IMG/VR virus record: IMGVR_UViG_3300021598_000241
Span: 3,861-31,761 of that record
From: a virus
Direction: 5' to 3' (one strand)
DNA: 27,901 nt
Shown piece by piece: positions 19,718-25,253 of the stretch. A model generated the notes under the pieces. It searched no databases. It had not been told where the DNA came from and was given only the letters and a program-made list of their open reading frames with translations. Made by a program: the position numbers and the translations under genes. Positions within the stretch are counted from its first letter, which is position 1; every line of letters begins with the position of its first letter.

Positions 19718-19746
19718 TTGACAGCATCTGAGAACGGTGCTATACT
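19718..19746 (+). promoter_or_regulatory. Sigma-70 promoter
   Basis: TTGACA at 19718, 17-bp spacer, TATACT at 19741. It drives 19779-20441. Confidence 0.88.
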
Positions 19747-19778
19747 ATTAACACTGAAACATTAAGAGGGCAATCAAA

Positions 19779-20117
19779 ATGCGTGAATTCAACAGTATGC
19801 AGGACTTGGCAGACGAAGTGCAGGATCTCGTAGAACGCCAGGTGCAGGGGATGCGCTGGGTTAGTGCTAGCGAGTTAGGCCTGGACAATCGTTGTGGTCG
19901 TGCTTATGTAGACGAGAACATGGACTGTATCGTTGTTGACTCAGACCGTGCTCGCAGTTATAACTATTACGGTGGCTTCGAATACATCGACGCTGAGGAT
20001 ATCCGTACACTGGGAGACTATGTGATCTACTTGGACACCTCGGATCGTGTGCGGGACGCACTAGAGGCTCTTATGGAGCGGGATGGTGTTTGCGAATCGG
20101 AGAAAGAAGATGCTTAA
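19779..20117 (+). CDS. Acidic hypothetical protein, 112 aa
   Basis: MREFNSMQDLADEVQDLVER, RWVSASELGLDNRCGRAYVD, YYGGFEYIDAEDIRTLGDYV and an acidic end. Strong AAGAGGGCA ribosome-binding site, which matches the complement of the GTGCCCTC loops at 24690 and 24772. First gene of a short operon. Function unknown. Confidence 0.78.
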   Translation: MREFNSMQDLADEVQDLVERQVQGMRWVSASELGLDNRCGRAYVDENMDCIVVDSDRARSYNYYGGFEYIDAEDIRTLGDYVIYLDTSDRVRDALEALMERDGVCESEKEDA

Positions 20118-20196
20118 GGATACACTTAGGATGCTGGTGCAGGCCGTTGTGATCTATGCTGTCTTGCTGGGAGCCTATTGGGGATTCATAGCATGA
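20110..20196 (+). CDS. Membrane microprotein, 28 aa
   Basis: A 28-codon frame overlaps the previous gene by 8 bp and the next by ATGA: MLKDTLRMLVQAVVIYAVLL then GAYWGFIA. It is a basic/polar start followed by one membrane helix, exactly filling the gap between two genes. The double coupling supports a real gene, although no strong ribosome-binding site is seen (GAAAGAAG only). Confidence 0.55.
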   Translation: MLKDTLRMLVQAVVIYAVLLGAYWGFIA

Positions 20197-20441
20197 ACTC
20201 AGTCCTGAACACCAGGGTGCGGCCCACAGTGGTATTCAATGTGCGCAACTCAGAGCACCGTCGCTATGCTTGGCAGTTTATGAAGGTGCGCACCTGGCGC
20301 GACTGCCCTGTGATCTTTGCTCTGCCCAACGGCGAACCCTCTGTGTCCACGCTGATAGCCCGAGAGCTGTCGGAGTACTATGCAGACCTGGAGTTCAGCT
20401 CTGTGGCTACACCGCAGAAGCGCATCCGAGCTGTGTTGTAA
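20193..20441 (+). CDS. Hypothetical protein, 82 aa
   Basis: I use the ATG at 20193 (MNSVLNTRVRPTVVFNVRNS), overlapping the microprotein stop. Contains EHRRYAWQFMKVRTWRDCPV, an IARELSEYYADLE helix and a basic end. Alpha/beta pattern, function unknown. Last gene of its operon. Confidence 0.72.
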   Translation: MNSVLNTRVRPTVVFNVRNSEHRRYAWQFMKVRTWRDCPVIFALPNGEPSVSTLIARELSEYYADLEFSSVATPQKRIRAVL

Positions 20442-20471
20442 AAAAACAACAACTTCTTGGTAAAAAAGAGG

Positions 20472-20500
20472 TTGACAATTTGGTAGTTCGGTAGTATACT
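20472..20500 (+). promoter_or_regulatory. Sigma-70 promoter
   Basis: TTGACA at 20472, 17-bp spacer, TATACT at 20495. The ATG of the next gene is the 7th base after the -10 box. Confidence 0.88.
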
Positions 20501-20506
20501 ATACAC

Positions 20507-20728
20507 ATGAACTTAGAAAACACAGCAAAGAATTTGGGCTTGGTCGCTACCCTAAGCGGTGCGATCGCTACTAGCCTAGCAATGGATCCCCTGAACATAT
20601 GGCTTCTGAACGCAGGCGCTGTGCTGTACTTGTTCTGGAGTCTACGTGTTCGGGACTGGAATTTGGTGGCAGTGAACGCAGGGTTGTTGACAATCTATGC
20701 GATTGGTGCTATAATTAGGCTTGTTTAA
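20507..20728 (+). CDS. Three-span membrane protein, 73 aa, probably leaderless
   Basis: MNLENTAKNLGLVATLSGAI then ATSLAMDPLNIWLLNAGAVL, YLFWSLRVRDWNLVAVNAGL: three membrane segments (about residues 10-26, 30-46, 50-70). It is clearly homologous to the 27270 protein (shared NI.LLNAGA.LYL.WS.R.R.W.LV..NAGLL.IY). The ATG lies at the predicted transcription start with no ribosome-binding site, so translation is probably leaderless. The promoter of the next gene is written into its last codons (LLTIYAIGAIIRLV). Role unknown; a small transporter-like fold is possible. Confidence 0.75.
   Translation: MNLENTAKNLGLVATLSGAIATSLAMDPLNIWLLNAGAVLYLFWSLRVRDWNLVAVNAGLLTIYAIGAIIRLV
20687..20715 (+). promoter_or_regulatory. 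Sigma-70 promoter inside a coding region
   Basis: TTGACA at 20687, 17-bp spacer, TATAAT at 20710, entirely within the 3' end of the 73-aa gene. Confidence 0.85.
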
Positions 20729-20739
20729 GAGAGGGCACA

Positions 20740-20994
20740 ATGGCTAAATCCGCACAGCAGAAGTTCAACGAATACATGGACGAATGTCGCGAGACAGGGG
20801 ACTCCGTGAATCAATTGGTAGACCGTAGCTTTGATGCGAATGGTTCTTATGCGTATGCCGCAGGCTTCCTGGGGTCTATTCTAAAAGAAGTGATCGCAGA
20901 GCTGCCCAAACAGCGCCGGGCGGACTACCGCAACAGGCTCTACAGGCAAGCGCAAGAGTTTAAAAACAAAATGGTTGACAAAGTCACAGTTTGA
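20740..20994 (+). CDS. Hypothetical helical protein, 84 aa
   Basis: MAKSAQQKFNEYMDECRETG, YAYAAGFLGSILKEVIAELP, KQRRADYRNRLYRQAQEFKN. Almost entirely helical, basic towards the end. The ribosome-binding site GAGGGCAC is the exact complement of the GTGCCCTC loops at 24690 and 24772. Its last codons contain the -35 box of the next promoter. Function unknown. Confidence 0.78.
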   Translation: MAKSAQQKFNEYMDECRETGDSVNQLVDRSFDANGSYAYAAGFLGSILKEVIAELPKQRRADYRNRLYRQAQEFKNKMVDKVTV

Positions 20995-21003
20995 TCGTAT
21001 AAT
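20975..21003 (+). promoter_or_regulatory. Sigma-70 promoter overlapping a gene end
   Basis: TTGACA at 20975, 17-bp spacer, TATAAT at 20998. The -35 box and most of the spacer encode the C-terminus (MVDKVTV) of the 84-aa protein. Confidence 0.85.
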
Positions 21004-21030
21004 TAACACATGTTCAAAAAAGGAGCTATC

Positions 21031-21171
21031 ATGCAAAAGTCCATTCCGTCCTCCACTGGCGGCACTATTACTTTCACCAAAACTGGCTTGATCCACAAGA
21101 GCGGCAATGCCTACTCGGGCAAGATTGCAGCCGTTGAAGCTAAACAGAAACCCGTAGCCCAAAAGGGTTAA
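21031..21171 (+). CDS. Hypothetical protein, 46 aa
   Basis: Encodes MQKSIPSSTGGTITFTKTGL then IHKSGNAYSGKIAAVEAKQK. AAGGAG lies 6 nt before the ATG at 21031; an in-frame ATG at 21010 sits at the predicted +1 and could add seven residues. Basic, with Ser/Thr/Gly-rich first half. Function unknown. Confidence 0.68.
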   Translation: MQKSIPSSTGGTITFTKTGLIHKSGNAYSGKIAAVEAKQKPVAQKG

Positions 21172-21174
21172 TGG

Positions 21175-21203
21175 TTGACAGGGCATCCAAACCCTGTTAT
21201 AAT
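21175..21203 (+). promoter_or_regulatory. Sigma-70 promoter
   Basis: TTGACA at 21175, 17-bp spacer, TATAAT at 21198. CAGGG-N8-CCCTG (about 21179-21196) is a small inverted repeat inside the promoter and may be an operator. Confidence 0.88.
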
Positions 21204-21235
21204 AAACACTTAAACACATTAAGAGGGCAATCTAA

Positions 21236-21691
21236 ATGGCAACACGAAGCACAATCGCATTGGAATTCGCAGACGGCACAGTCCAGCAGGTCTACTGCCA
21301 CTGGGACGGCTACTTGGATCACAACGGTAAGATCCTGCAGGAGCACTATGCAGACCCGTTCAAACTGCGTGACTTGATCGACTTGGGCGACATTAGTTCA
21401 CTCAAGCCTACTGTGGGCACCAAGCACGCCTTTAGTCAGTTTGAAGTTCCAATGGACGGCGAAGCCTACGACAAGCTCTACGGCAACATGACTACCTTCT
21501 ACGGACGCGATCGCGGCGAAACAGGCGTGGGTCCTAAGAGCTTCAAAGACTATGCGGACTATGTAGAGAACTTCCAGCACGAGGAATATGCTTACATTCT
21601 GCGTACGGACGGTGTTTGGTATGTCAAGTGCCACTCAGCGGACTTTGTGACATTGGCGGAAGCCTTTGAAGCAGAGAAGGAAACGGCATAA
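21236..21691 (+). CDS. Conserved phage/plasmid hypothetical protein, 151 aa
   Basis: Opens MATRSTIALEFADGTVQQVY followed by CHWDGYLDHNGKILQEHY, a pattern I recall from many phage and plasmid early regions ('MATRSTIA...DG....YCHWDGY...NG..L...Y'). It then has DLGDISSLKPTVGTKHAF and AYILRTDGVWYVKCHSADFV. No function is known to me; the conserved Cys/His/Trp/Asp block could be an active or binding site. AAGAGGGCA ribosome-binding site. Confidence 0.85.
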   Translation: MATRSTIALEFADGTVQQVYCHWDGYLDHNGKILQEHYADPFKLRDLIDLGDISSLKPTVGTKHAFSQFEVPMDGEAYDKLYGNMTTFYGRDRGETGVGPKSFKDYADYVENFQHEEYAYILRTDGVWYVKCHSADFVTLAEAFEAEKETA

Positions 21692-21721
21692 CATTTTGGA
21701 CAGACTGTCTTCAGAAAAAGG

Positions 21722-21750
21722 TTGACAGTCAATCCAAATGAGTGCATAAT
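21722..21750 (+). promoter_or_regulatory. Sigma-70 promoter
   Basis: TTGACA at 21722, 17-bp spacer, CATAAT at 21745. A leader hairpin AGTGCT-N8-AGCACT follows (21757-21776). Confidence 0.8.
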
Positions 21751-21756
21751 ATACAC

Positions 21757-21776
21757 AGTGCTTGAGAAATAGCACT
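21757..21776 (+). promoter_or_regulatory. 5'-leader hairpin
   Basis: AGTGCT pairs with AGCACT around an 8-nt loop, beginning at the predicted +1. It is similar in position to the hairpin at 15726-15745. Confidence 0.5.
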
Positions 21777-21810
21777 TTAAATCAAACTTAACTTTTAAAG
21801 GCAAACTAAA

Positions 21811-22152
21811 ATGGCAACTTCAAAAACTTATAGCGTAGCAGGCGTTTCAACCCACAAAGGCGTGACCAAGGTCCGTTTTGCAAATGACTTCGTGAATCGT
21901 ATCAAGATTCTGCAGAAGAACGATCACACTGCGATCGAGTTGATCGAGTTGGACACTGAGCTGACTAAAGAAGACATCTGCAAGATGTTGATGGATCACC
22001 CCAAGTTCCAAAACGAAGCCGCTCAAGGCGCGATTGCTGAGTATGTTACTCGCAATGTCAAGGTCGAAGCTCCTAAGGCTAAGACTCCTAAAGCCAAGGC
22101 TCCTAAGGCTACAGCAGTTCAAGTAGAGAACGCAGAACCTGCGTTGATGTAA
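21811..22152 (+). CDS. Hypothetical protein, 113 aa, with Lys/Pro/Ala repeat tail (paralog of the 19171 gene)
   Basis: MATSKTYSVAGVSTHKGVTK, VRFANDFVNRIKILQKNDHT, ELTKEDICKMLMDHPKF. The first half is homologous to the 86-aa protein at 19171. The C-terminus adds a repeat (APKAKTPKAKAPKA), like nucleic-acid-binding tails of histone- or HU-type proteins. An AAAGG ribosome-binding site lies about 9 nt upstream. This extension could tether the protein to DNA or RNA; that is inference. Confidence 0.8.
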   Translation: MATSKTYSVAGVSTHKGVTKVRFANDFVNRIKILQKNDHTAIELIELDTELTKEDICKMLMDHPKFQNEAAQGAIAEYVTRNVKVEAPKAKTPKAKAPKATAVQVENAEPALM

Positions 22153-22167
22153 TTGGACTTCTCGGGC

Positions 22168-22187
22168 GGAGAGCTTCACGGCTCTCC
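22168..22187 (+). terminator. Hairpin between the 113-aa gene and the tRNA cluster
   Basis: GGAGAGC-TTCACG-GCTCTCC: a 7-bp perfect GC-rich stem 16 nt after the stop codon. No T tract follows, so it may be an RNA-processing or stability element rather than a true terminator. Confidence 0.5.
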
Positions 22188-22221
22188 CTGCTCAGGGTAG
22201 CGGTGGGGACCCTAGGCAATC

Positions 22222-22229
22222 TATAAATA
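22222..22229 (+). promoter_or_regulatory. Late-type promoter TATAAATA ahead of the tRNA cluster
   Basis: A perfect match to the T4 late -10 consensus TATAAATA, 28 bp before the first tRNA gene. No TTGACA promoter precedes the tRNAs. Confidence 0.5.
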
Positions 22230-22257
22230 CTTCCTCGATGCTCTTTTAAATTCAAAT

Positions 22258-22334
<77 letters not shown>

Positions 22335-22338
22335 TATC

Positions 22339-22423
22339 GCGACTGTGGTGAAATAGGTAGACACAAGAGACTTAAAATCTCTCGCTTTCGGGCGTGCCGG
22401 TTCGATTCCGGCCAGTCGCACCA
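22339..22423 (+). tRNA. tRNA-Leu (TAA)
   Basis: 85 nt, class II with a long variable arm. Acceptor GCGACTG/CAGTCGC is perfect, anticodon stem GAGA/TCTC with loop CTTAAAA (anticodon TAA), T-loop TTCGATT, CCA encoded. It starts 4 nt after the previous tRNA. It reads UUA/UUG codons. Confidence 0.93.
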
Positions 22424-22429
22424 TCCAAT

Positions 22430-22505
22430 CTGCCCGTAGCTCAGTGGATAGAGCAACAGCCTTCTAAGCTGTGGGTCGGAGGTTCGATCCCTCCCGGGCA
22501 GGCCA
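22430..22505 (+). tRNA. tRNA-Arg (TCT)
   Basis: 76 nt. Acceptor CTGCCCG/CGGGCAG is perfect, with TAGCTC at positions 8-13; anticodon stem CAGCC..../GCTG with loop around TTCTAA, anticodon TCT; T-arm GGAGG-TTCGATC-CCTCC; discriminator G and encoded CCA. It reads AGA/AGG, codons often rare in hosts but common in phages. Confidence 0.93.
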
Positions 22506-22506
22506 T

Positions 22507-22531
22507 TGTTGTAAAAATACAACACTCTTTT
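22507..22531 (+). terminator. Terminator after the tRNA cluster
   Basis: TGTTGTA-AAAA-TACAACA-type hairpin (22507-22524) directly after the last tRNA, followed by a short T-rich tract (CTCTTTT). Moderately strong. Confidence 0.6.
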
Positions 22532-22533
22532 GG

Positions 22534-22562
22534 TTGACAGGGTCTTTGTTTGGTGCTATACT
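22534..22562 (+). promoter_or_regulatory. Sigma-70 promoter
   Basis: TTGACA at 22534, 17-bp spacer, TATACT at 22557. Confidence 0.88.
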
Positions 22563-22592
22563 AGAGGCATAGTAAGAAACAAGGAGCAGAAA

Positions 22593-22922
22593 GTGAACTA
22601 CGAAAACATGATGAACACCGCACAAGGACTAGAGCTGATGAAGGGTTTGACTTTCGTCAAGGTCGAAGGCGCTGTGGGCTCAGACGAGATGCTGTTCGAA
22701 ACCGCAGAGGGTGCTCGATTTGTGTTTGGTCACTATCAGAACTGCTGTGAGAGAGTAGACATCAACGACATCACAGGGGACCTTGAAGACCTCGTAGGTG
22801 AGCCGCTCCTGATCGCAGAAGAAGTATCCGGTGTAGACCTGTTCGTAGAGGGTGTGACTGTGGCAGAAAAGCCACAGCCCAGCCGTCGGCTGAGCCAATT
22901 GTTGCAAGGCAAGATCGGTTGA
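22593..22922 (+). CDS. DUF7448-like protein, 109 aa (GTG start)
   Basis: GTG at 22593 with AAGGAG 6 nt upstream; the longer frame begins in the promoter. Contains LMKGLTFVKVEGAVGSDEML, FETAEGARFVFGHYQNCCER, VDINDITGDLEDLVGEPLLI. The pattern 'D...F.T..G....H.Q.CCE.V...D..GDL.DL.G.P...AEE' is that of a domain family (DUF7448) common in phages; its conserved His and CysCys could bind metal. Function unknown. Its TGA stop lies in the -35 box of the next promoter. Confidence 0.82.
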   Translation: MNYENMMNTAQGLELMKGLTFVKVEGAVGSDEMLFETAEGARFVFGHYQNCCERVDINDITGDLEDLVGEPLLIAEEVSGVDLFVEGVTVAEKPQPSRRLSQLLQGKIG

Positions 22923-22947
22923 CAGGTAGCTGATTTGGTTGTATAAT
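22919..22947 (+). promoter_or_regulatory. Sigma-70 promoter
   Basis: TTGACA at 22919 (containing the TGA stop of the previous gene), 17-bp spacer, TATAAT at 22942. Confidence 0.88.
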
Positions 22948-22979
22948 AAACACATACACTAGCAAAACAGGAGCAACAA

Positions 22980-23357
22980 ATGGAAGATTTCAAAAGCTGG
23001 GAAGAGATGAGCACTTTGGAACAGTATGCTTGCCAGTTCTGGGATATGTACAAGGATGCCTACGGCCATCGCCCACGCGGTATTGATACCAGCTCCTGGA
23101 CTGAAGCTGACTTCGAAGCTGAGTTCGTTCAGCTGGGTATAGTCATTGCCGAGGAAGACCGCATTCGCAAGGAATCCCAAGAGAAGGCCGCACACGACTT
23201 TGAAATGCGAGTGCTGAGCCTGCTCCAGACAGGTGCTAAGGATCGCGAGATGGCCCTGCGTTGGATCCACGAGGCAGAGGGTAGCGATGGTGACGACGAG
23301 TACCTGTGCTTCCTAGTTGGCCTTCCATATCGTTATTTCATTAAGGAGATTGCATAA
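22980..23357 (+). CDS. Hypothetical acidic protein, 125 aa
   Basis: MEDFKSWEEMSTLEQYACQF then WDMYKDAYGHRPRGIDTSSW, TEADFEAEFVQLGIVIAEED. The 'Q...F..MYKDAYG.RPRGI....WT..DFEAEF' segment is one I recall from small conserved phage proteins. The rest is helical and acidic, with DDEYLCFLVGLPYRYFIKEI. AGGAG ribosome-binding site. Coupled to the next gene by TAATG. Confidence 0.8.
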   Translation: MEDFKSWEEMSTLEQYACQFWDMYKDAYGHRPRGIDTSSWTEADFEAEFVQLGIVIAEEDRIRKESQEKAAHDFEMRVLSLLQTGAKDREMALRWIHEAEGSDGDDEYLCFLVGLPYRYFIKEIA

Positions 23358-23575
23358 TGGCTAGTATCATCGACAACCCAATCCCACGCAACGGTCTGTT
23401 CGCTACACCCGAGAGCGCAGAAGCCTTCGCAGAGTATCTGATGCAGTTCTCAGGAGCAGAGCGCACGGTGGCCTTCACTGTGGCACAGATGGCGTTCAAC
23501 CTAGCACATCAGCTGGTGCAGAACGAGATTGAGGCTTGGCCAAAGGTTGAATCTTTTGGCTATCACGGGGCTTGA
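23357..23575 (+). CDS. Hypothetical protein, 72 aa
   Basis: MASIIDNPIPRNGLFATPES, AEAFAEYLMQFSGAERTVAF, TVAQMAFNLAHQLVQNEIEA: helical, mildly acidic. The start overlaps the previous stop, and its own TGA is part of the next promoter's TTGACA. Function unknown. Confidence 0.75.
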   Translation: MASIIDNPIPRNGLFATPESAEAFAEYLMQFSGAERTVAFTVAQMAFNLAHQLVQNEIEAWPKVESFGYHGA

Positions 23576-23600
23576 CAGCAAGGGCAATTGCTGTTATAAT
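23572..23600 (+). promoter_or_regulatory. Sigma-70 promoter (AAA+ gene)
   Basis: TTGACA at 23572, 17-bp spacer, TATAAT at 23595; contains the stop codon of the preceding gene. Confidence 0.88.
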
Positions 23601-23636
23601 TAATGCTTGTAAACGTTAACTAAGAGGGATTTTTAC

Positions 23637-24650
23637 ATGGGCAAGAACATTCGTATTTTAAATGGCAGTTACAAGATCCGCGGCAAAGATGTAGATCTTG
23701 CAGGTATGGTATTTCCACTAGTAGAAGGCTTCAAGGTGGGTGCTAAGGGCGGGTACGTAACCGTTGATGGTAAGTCAGTAGCAGGGTTCCCAGATCGTAA
23801 TATTAAGATTGCATGCGACAGCGAGGATGCATACGAAGACGCAGGCGCGGCTCGTGTGACCAAGCGTGAAGAGTCAGATGAAGATGTGATCGAACGCATG
23901 CGTGAGCGTTTCCAGATGCTGGAAGACATGACGCGAGCATGCAAGAAGGGTTCTGTGCGAGCAATGATTGTATCAGGACCCCCAGGCGTTGGCAAGAGCT
24001 TTGGTGTTGAGAAGGTCTTGGGCAAGCACGATCTGTTGGCAGACATTGCTAACGATCAGAAGCTCAAGAAGTACGAAGTGGTCAAGGGTGCAATGAGTGC
24101 AATCGGTCTCTATTGCAAGCTGTTCCAATACGCAGACAAAGACTGTGTGATTGTGTTCGATGACTGTGATAGTGTACTCCTGGACGACCTGAGCTTGAAC
24201 ATCTTGAAGGCTGCGCTAGACTCTAAGAAGAATAGACGCATCTGCTGGAACACTGACAGCTTCAAGTTGAAGAACGAAGGCGTGCCAGACAGCTTCGAGT
24301 TCAAAGGCAGTGCGATCTTTATTACCAACATCAAGTTCGATAACGTTAAGAGCAAGAAGCTGCGTGATCACCTTGAGGCATTGGAGAGTCGTTGCCACTA
24401 CATTGACTTGACCATTGACAGCGAGCGTGATAAGATCCTGCGCATCAAGCAGATCACCAAAGATGGTATGTTGGATACCTATGAGTTTGAAGATGGCATG
24501 AGTGATGACATCTTAGAGTTTATTGAAACAAACAAGAAGCGACTACGTGAACTGAGCTTGCGCACAGTACTTAAGGTCGCCGATTTAGCCAAAGCATTCC
24601 CCGATCGTTGGGAAGCTATGGCGGAGAACACTGTGATGAAACGTGGCTAG
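23637..24650 (+). CDS. AAA+ family ATPase, 337 aa
   Basis: Walker A GPPGVGKS (residues 114-121), Walker B VIVFDDCD (171-178), a sensor-1-type Asn in AIFITN (N231) and an Arg in LESRCHYIDL (R252) that may act in trans. The N-terminal 100 residues (MGKNIRILNGSYKIRGKDVD, GFKVGAKGGYVTVDGKSV) form a phage-specific domain. The architecture matches stand-alone AAA+ ATPases frequent in phage early regions. Roles in remodelling replication or host complexes are possible; the substrate is not evident. AAGAGGG lies 9 nt before the ATG. It is monocistronic and followed by three hairpins ending in a strong terminator. Confidence 0.9.
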   Translation: MGKNIRILNGSYKIRGKDVDLAGMVFPLVEGFKVGAKGGYVTVDGKSVAGFPDRNIKIACDSEDAYEDAGAARVTKREESDEDVIERMRERFQMLEDMTRACKKGSVRAMIVSGPPGVGKSFGVEKVLGKHDLLADIANDQKLKKYEVVKGAMSAIGLYCKLFQYADKDCVIVFDDCDSVLLDDLSLNILKAALDSKKNRRICWNTDSFKLKNEGVPDSFEFKGSAIFITNIKFDNVKSKKLRDHLEALESRCHYIDLTIDSERDKILRIKQITKDGMLDTYEFEDGMSDDILEFIETNKKRLRELSLRTVLKVADLAKAFPDRWEAMAENTVMKRG

Positions 24651-24676
24651 CCCCTCTATGCCACGCACAGTGAATG

Positions 24677-24708
24677 ACAGTACTCCTCGGTGCCCTCCGA
24701 GATACTGT
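24677..24708 (+). ncRNA. 3'-region hairpin 1 with GTGCCCTC loop
   Basis: ACAGTA (24677-24682) pairs with TACTGT (24703-24708), and CTCGG with CCGAG inside, leaving a TGCCCT loop. First of three hairpins between the AAA+ stop and the terminator. Together (24677-24799) they could form a stable 3'-derived small RNA. No separate promoter is visible. Confidence 0.45.
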
Positions 24709-24711
24709 TTG

Positions 24712-24751
24712 GGAAGCAGGCAGCTCTCTTAGCCCTTAACGCTCTGCTTCC
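24712..24751 (+). ncRNA. 3'-region hairpin 2
   Basis: GGAAGCAG pairs with CTGCTTCC (8 bp) around a 24-nt loop. Lies between hairpin 1 and the terminator. Confidence 0.4.
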
Positions 24752-24760
24752 TTTGTTGGA

Positions 24761-24799
24761 CCCCTAGGATTGTGCCCTCGATCCTAGGGGGTTTTTTTT
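24761..24799 (+). terminator. Strong rho-independent terminator with GTGCCCTC loop
   Basis: CCCCTAGGAT-N10-ATCCTAGGGG: a perfect 10-bp stem followed by G and eight Ts. The 10-nt loop TGTGCCCTCG contains GTGCCCTC, the same 8-mer as in hairpin 1. Confidence 0.95.
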
Positions 24800-24834
24800 G
24801 GCTTGAATAACCCTACACTTCGATCGGGTATTGG

Positions 24835-24863
24835 TTGACAAATGGCTAGAATGAGGTTATAAT
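24835..24863 (+). promoter_or_regulatory. Sigma-70 promoter
   Basis: TTGACA at 24835, 17-bp spacer, TATAAT at 24858. Confidence 0.88.
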
Positions 24864-24893
24864 AACTACATACAAACACAAAGAGGGCTCAAA

Positions 24894-25136
24894 ATGCAAA
24901 CTGCTTTTAATACACTTGCTCGCGCAAAACTAGTTAAAATTAAAAAAACGGGCTTATTTAAATTTGTTGCCGCTTTTAATGTTACTCGCAGAAGCGAGGT
25001 AACAGGCAAGTATATATTCCCCTCTGAGGCAAAATGCGATTTTGTAAGCGGGCATATCTCTGTTACAGATCTCCCTCGCATAATGCAAGATGCCGTTGCC
25101 GTGTTAAGAACTAATCGCATTGAGCTAGAGGGCTAA
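24894..25136 (+). CDS. Hypothetical protein, 80 aa
   Basis: MQTAFNTLARAKLVKIKKTG, LFKFVAAFNVTRRSEVTGKY, DLPRIMQDAVAVLRTNRIEL. A basic beta-rich first half and a C-terminal helix; layout and the start MQT are like the 76-aa protein at 26386. Codons are AT-rich relative to neighbours. AAGAGGGC ribosome-binding site. DnaA-box sequences follow 1 bp after the stop. Function unknown. Confidence 0.75.
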   Translation: MQTAFNTLARAKLVKIKKTGLFKFVAAFNVTRRSEVTGKYIFPSEAKCDFVSGHISVTDLPRIMQDAVAVLRTNRIELEG

Positions 25137-25137
25137 G

Positions 25138-25172
25138 TTATCCACAGGTTATCCACAGGGGGCTGTGGATAA
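25138..25172. repeat. Three DnaA boxes, forming a perfect inverted repeat
   Basis: TTATCCACA at 25138 and 25149 (again 11 bp apart) and TGTGGATAA at 25164. GTTATCCACAG-GGGG-CTGTGGATAAC is a perfect 11-bp inverted repeat (25148-25173), so as RNA it would fold into a strong hairpin. It could be a second DnaA-binding site or end the upstream transcript. Confidence 0.75.
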
Positions 25173-25191
25173 CTATTTGGCAAAAAAGAGG

Positions 25192-25220
25192 TTGACAGGG
25201 CACCCAAAAGGTCTTATAAT
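25192..25220 (+). promoter_or_regulatory. Sigma-70 promoter
   Basis: TTGACA at 25192, 17-bp spacer, TATAAT at 25215. It drives the gp88-like gene and the 87-aa gene. Confidence 0.88.
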
Positions 25221-25253
25221 AGATACATAGGGTAAACAAACGAGGGCAAAACG

